From a virus: 47,999 bases of DNA. The stretch spans positions 1 to 47,999 of IMG/VR virus record IMGVR_UViG_3300028596_000020; one strand, given 5' to 3'. Under the pieces are notes generated by a model. That model ran no database searches and was not told the origin of the DNA. It was given only the letters and a program-made list of their open reading frames with translations. Below are positions 47,002 through 47,999 of the stretch, piece by piece; position 1 is the stretch's first letter, and every line of letters starts with the position of its first letter. Both the position numbers and the translations under genes were made by a program.

Positions 47002-47070
47002 TGGACCAACCTTTCTGTAGTGATTCTGGCCTCCCCCGTTGGGCTGCCTACGGCTAGCCTAGCAGGCCGG
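47002..47070 (-). promoter_or_regulatory. Operon promoter-leader element, copy F
   Basis: Core GCTAGGCTAGCC then GTAGGCAGC (47063-47043), AGAAAGG (47016-47010), ATG 47001. The hairpin between is weak in this copy. This is the first promoter of the minus-strand block. Confidence 0.7.
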
Positions 47071-47216
47071 ATAGGCGGACGAAAGGGGTTTGGCTCAACT
47101 GATTACAAGATGTGGAGCGTACCTCATTCGGGGGAGAAATGCAAGGGGCGAGCCTAACATTCTGAGGACATGGGATGAGGGTCGTTTGTGCAGGTACACG
47201 GCGATCGTCTGACGGT

Positions 47217-47434
47217 GTGCAGGTACAGGTACGCAGGTACGATCGTCCGGTTGGGTTATGGGTGGGTGAAGAGGCCTAGCGGGCTGTTAGTGGATCTAAT
47301 GCTAGCCGGAGAACTCACTTTTACGTGAAGGCTGATCGAGCGGGAGGAAGTGCGAGACCGATCCGTCGTTTCTCTCATGCGGACGACCCCCATAACCCAA
47401 CCGGACGATCGTACCTGCGTACCTGTACCTGCAC
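47217..47434. repeat. 46-bp perfect inverted repeat with GCAGGTAC iterons
   Basis: Left arm 47217-47262 and right arm 47389-47434 are perfect reverse complements, with a 126-base spacer. Each arm has two full GCAGGTAC (or complement) units and one partial unit (AGGTAC). Single extra copies lie outside at 47190-47197 and 47447-47454. Such arrays are typical of initiator or repressor binding sites. Confidence 0.85.
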
Positions 47435-47459
47435 GATCTCCAATGCGTACCTGCACGAC

Positions 47460-47500
47460 TGCCGCGTGCTAGGCGAGGAATCACCGCCTAGCACGCGGCA
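47460..47500. repeat. 16-bp perfect hairpin
   Basis: Arms 47460-47475 and 47485-47500 (TGCCGCGTGCTAGGCG and complement) around a nine-base loop. GCTAGG and CCTAGC appear in it, as in the core of the six operon elements. It could be a terminator or a protein-binding site. Confidence 0.75.
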
Positions 47501-47501
47501 C

Positions 47502-47564
47502 TCGCGTACGACGTCGGGTACGAGGCCGCGTACGAGGACGGTCGCGTACGACGTCGGGTACGAG
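47502..47564. repeat. 23-base direct repeats, 40-base period
   Basis: Two identical copies (47502-47524 and 47542-47564) starting TCGCGTACGACG, separated by 17 bases that also contain GCGTACGAG. The GTACG content links them to the iterons to the left. Confidence 0.8.
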
Positions 47565-47683
47565 CCTGCTCGGCAGCGTCGTCGGCGGAGCGCCGCGACG
47601 AGGATCGGTCTCGCACGTAGACGGCTGCGCCGTCACGCCGAGAACGATCCTCGCCGCCCACGGCGGAGCCGCCGTCCGGCGAC

Positions 47684-47774
47684 GAGGATCTGTCTCGCGC
47701 CACCGGACGCCGCCCCGTCGCCGCGGAGAATCCGCTGCGGCGAGGCCGCGTCCGGTGGCGCGAGACAGATCCTC
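47684..47774. repeat. 27-bp perfect inverted repeat
   Basis: Left arm 47684-47710 and right arm 47748-47774 are perfect complements (starting GAGGATCTGTCTCGCG), separated by 37 bases. Part of a wider set of GATCCTC/GAGGATC motifs. Confidence 0.82.
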
Positions 47775-47796
47775 CTTGTCCTGGACAAGCGGACGC

Positions 47797-47941
47797 GAGA
47801 GGGATCATCCGCGGCTCTGCCGCGAGAGAGACCGCCGCGTACCGGCTCCGCCGGAGACGGATCCTCCGCGGCCTCGCCGCGAGAGCGATCCTCGGCCGAG
47901 ACGGATCGTCCGCGGCTCCGCCGCGAGAGCGATCCTCGCCG
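47797..47941. repeat. Array of three GATC-centred palindromic units
   Basis: Units at 47797, 47854 and 47898 share GAGAxGGATCxTCC, a short GCGGC-NNN-GCCGC hairpin (loops TCT, CTC or TCC) and GAGAG; the last two end CGATCCTCG and have a 44-base period. The array faces the window end. Confidence 0.75.
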
Positions 47942-47999
47942 CTCCGGCGTGCGAAAGAGCCCCGCCCCCCGAGGGGGACGAGGCCCTGTCGCTCCTGCC

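Larger units (their letters stand above)
47064..47999. other. Non-coding right-hand region rich in repeats
   Basis: About 940 bases with no gene I can support; short open frames here run through the inverted repeats and have no ribosome sites. It holds a 46-bp inverted repeat, a 16-bp hairpin, 23-base direct repeats, a 27-bp inverted repeat and a GATC-centred palindrome array, each listed separately. Candidates are an origin, a packaging or end sequence, or a divergent regulatory region. Confidence 0.7.

Noticed and set aside
47217-47564. CRISPR array
   Set aside because: Repeats are inverted or have only two copies with unequal spacing; there are no unique spacers of regular length and no cas genes. 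The Cas4-like protein at 27265-28449 is a DUF2800 replication nuclease.
47184-47999. Small genes within the right-end repeats
   Set aside because: Open frames there read through the inverted repeats, lack a ribosome site, and have the composition of repeated DNA.
1-47999. Integrase, repressor or other lysogeny genes
   Set aside because: None recognised on either strand. The HTH protein at 30819-31310 lacks the layout of a repressor and lies inside a replication operon.

Overview
The window looks like a large part of the genome of a virulent, long-tailed (siphovirus) phage of an actinobacterium. G+C is high (about two thirds, judged by eye). ATGA/GTGA stop-start overlaps are pervasive and GTG starts are common. 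The morphogenesis genes run in order (capsid, tail, connectors, frameshifted tail chaperone, tape measure, minor tail proteins, lysis), followed by convergent replication and nucleotide-metabolism genes. No integrase, repressor or other lysogeny gene is visible. The left edge cuts into the major capsid gene, so terminase, portal and protease lie outside the window. The host genus cannot be read from the sequence.

Layout. (1) 1-14526, + strand: capsid, probable major tail protein, head-tail connectors, tail chaperones with a GGGTTTC -1 slippery site, a 1021-residue tape measure and three large minor tail proteins. (2) 14552-17529, + strand: lysis cassette of four small membrane proteins, one carrying a QDPE-type acidic repeat, and an endolysin that joins an amidase to what looks like an endonuclease/exonuclease/phosphatase (EEP) domain. 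(3) 17531-17620: a long hairpin where the two transcription directions meet. (4) 17625-47001, - strand: about 60 tightly packed genes in six operons. Each operon begins with a copy of the same promoter-leader element (near 23665, 29601, 35644, 41300, 44533 and 47043). (5) 47064-47999: no genes, but stacked inverted and direct repeats that may be an origin, a packaging site or a regulatory region.

How the minus-strand operons work. Operon A (23645-17625) encodes a thymidylate-synthase-like enzyme fused to a domain resembling Nmad1 (DUF1599), a TET/JBP-associated-type glycosyltransferase, a Stealth-type phosphotransferase homologue and two more glycosyltransferases. Operon B (29556-23720) encodes the replication core: a RecB/Cas4-like nuclease, an Enc34-type ssDNA-binding protein and a family A DNA polymerase. 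It ends with an alpha-glutamyl/putrescinyl thymidine pyrophosphorylase (aGPT-PPlase) homologue. Operon C (35601-29629) carries a primase-helicase, a MazG-like protein, an HTH protein and a second copy of the TAGT-type glycosyltransferase. Operon D (41261-35671) has an SNF2-like helicase, a SprT-like/DUF2786 protein and many zinc-ribbon miniproteins. Operon E (44491-41327) has VRR-NUC and HNH nucleases and a papain-like peptidase. Operon F (47001-44598) encodes small unknown proteins, three of whose genes are preceded by a tRNA acceptor/T-arm-like RNA hairpin module.

The most exciting interpretation is that operons A-C encode a multi-step thymidine hypermodification and DNA-glycosylation pathway. 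The proposed order is synthesis of 5-hydroxymethyl-dUMP, activation, substitution by the aGPT-PPlase, then sugar or phospho-sugar decoration. The gene set supports this, but the base itself is undetermined and no hydroxymethyl-dU kinase is visible here. The three tRNA-like minihelices and the six-copy operon leader are the most unusual non-coding signals.
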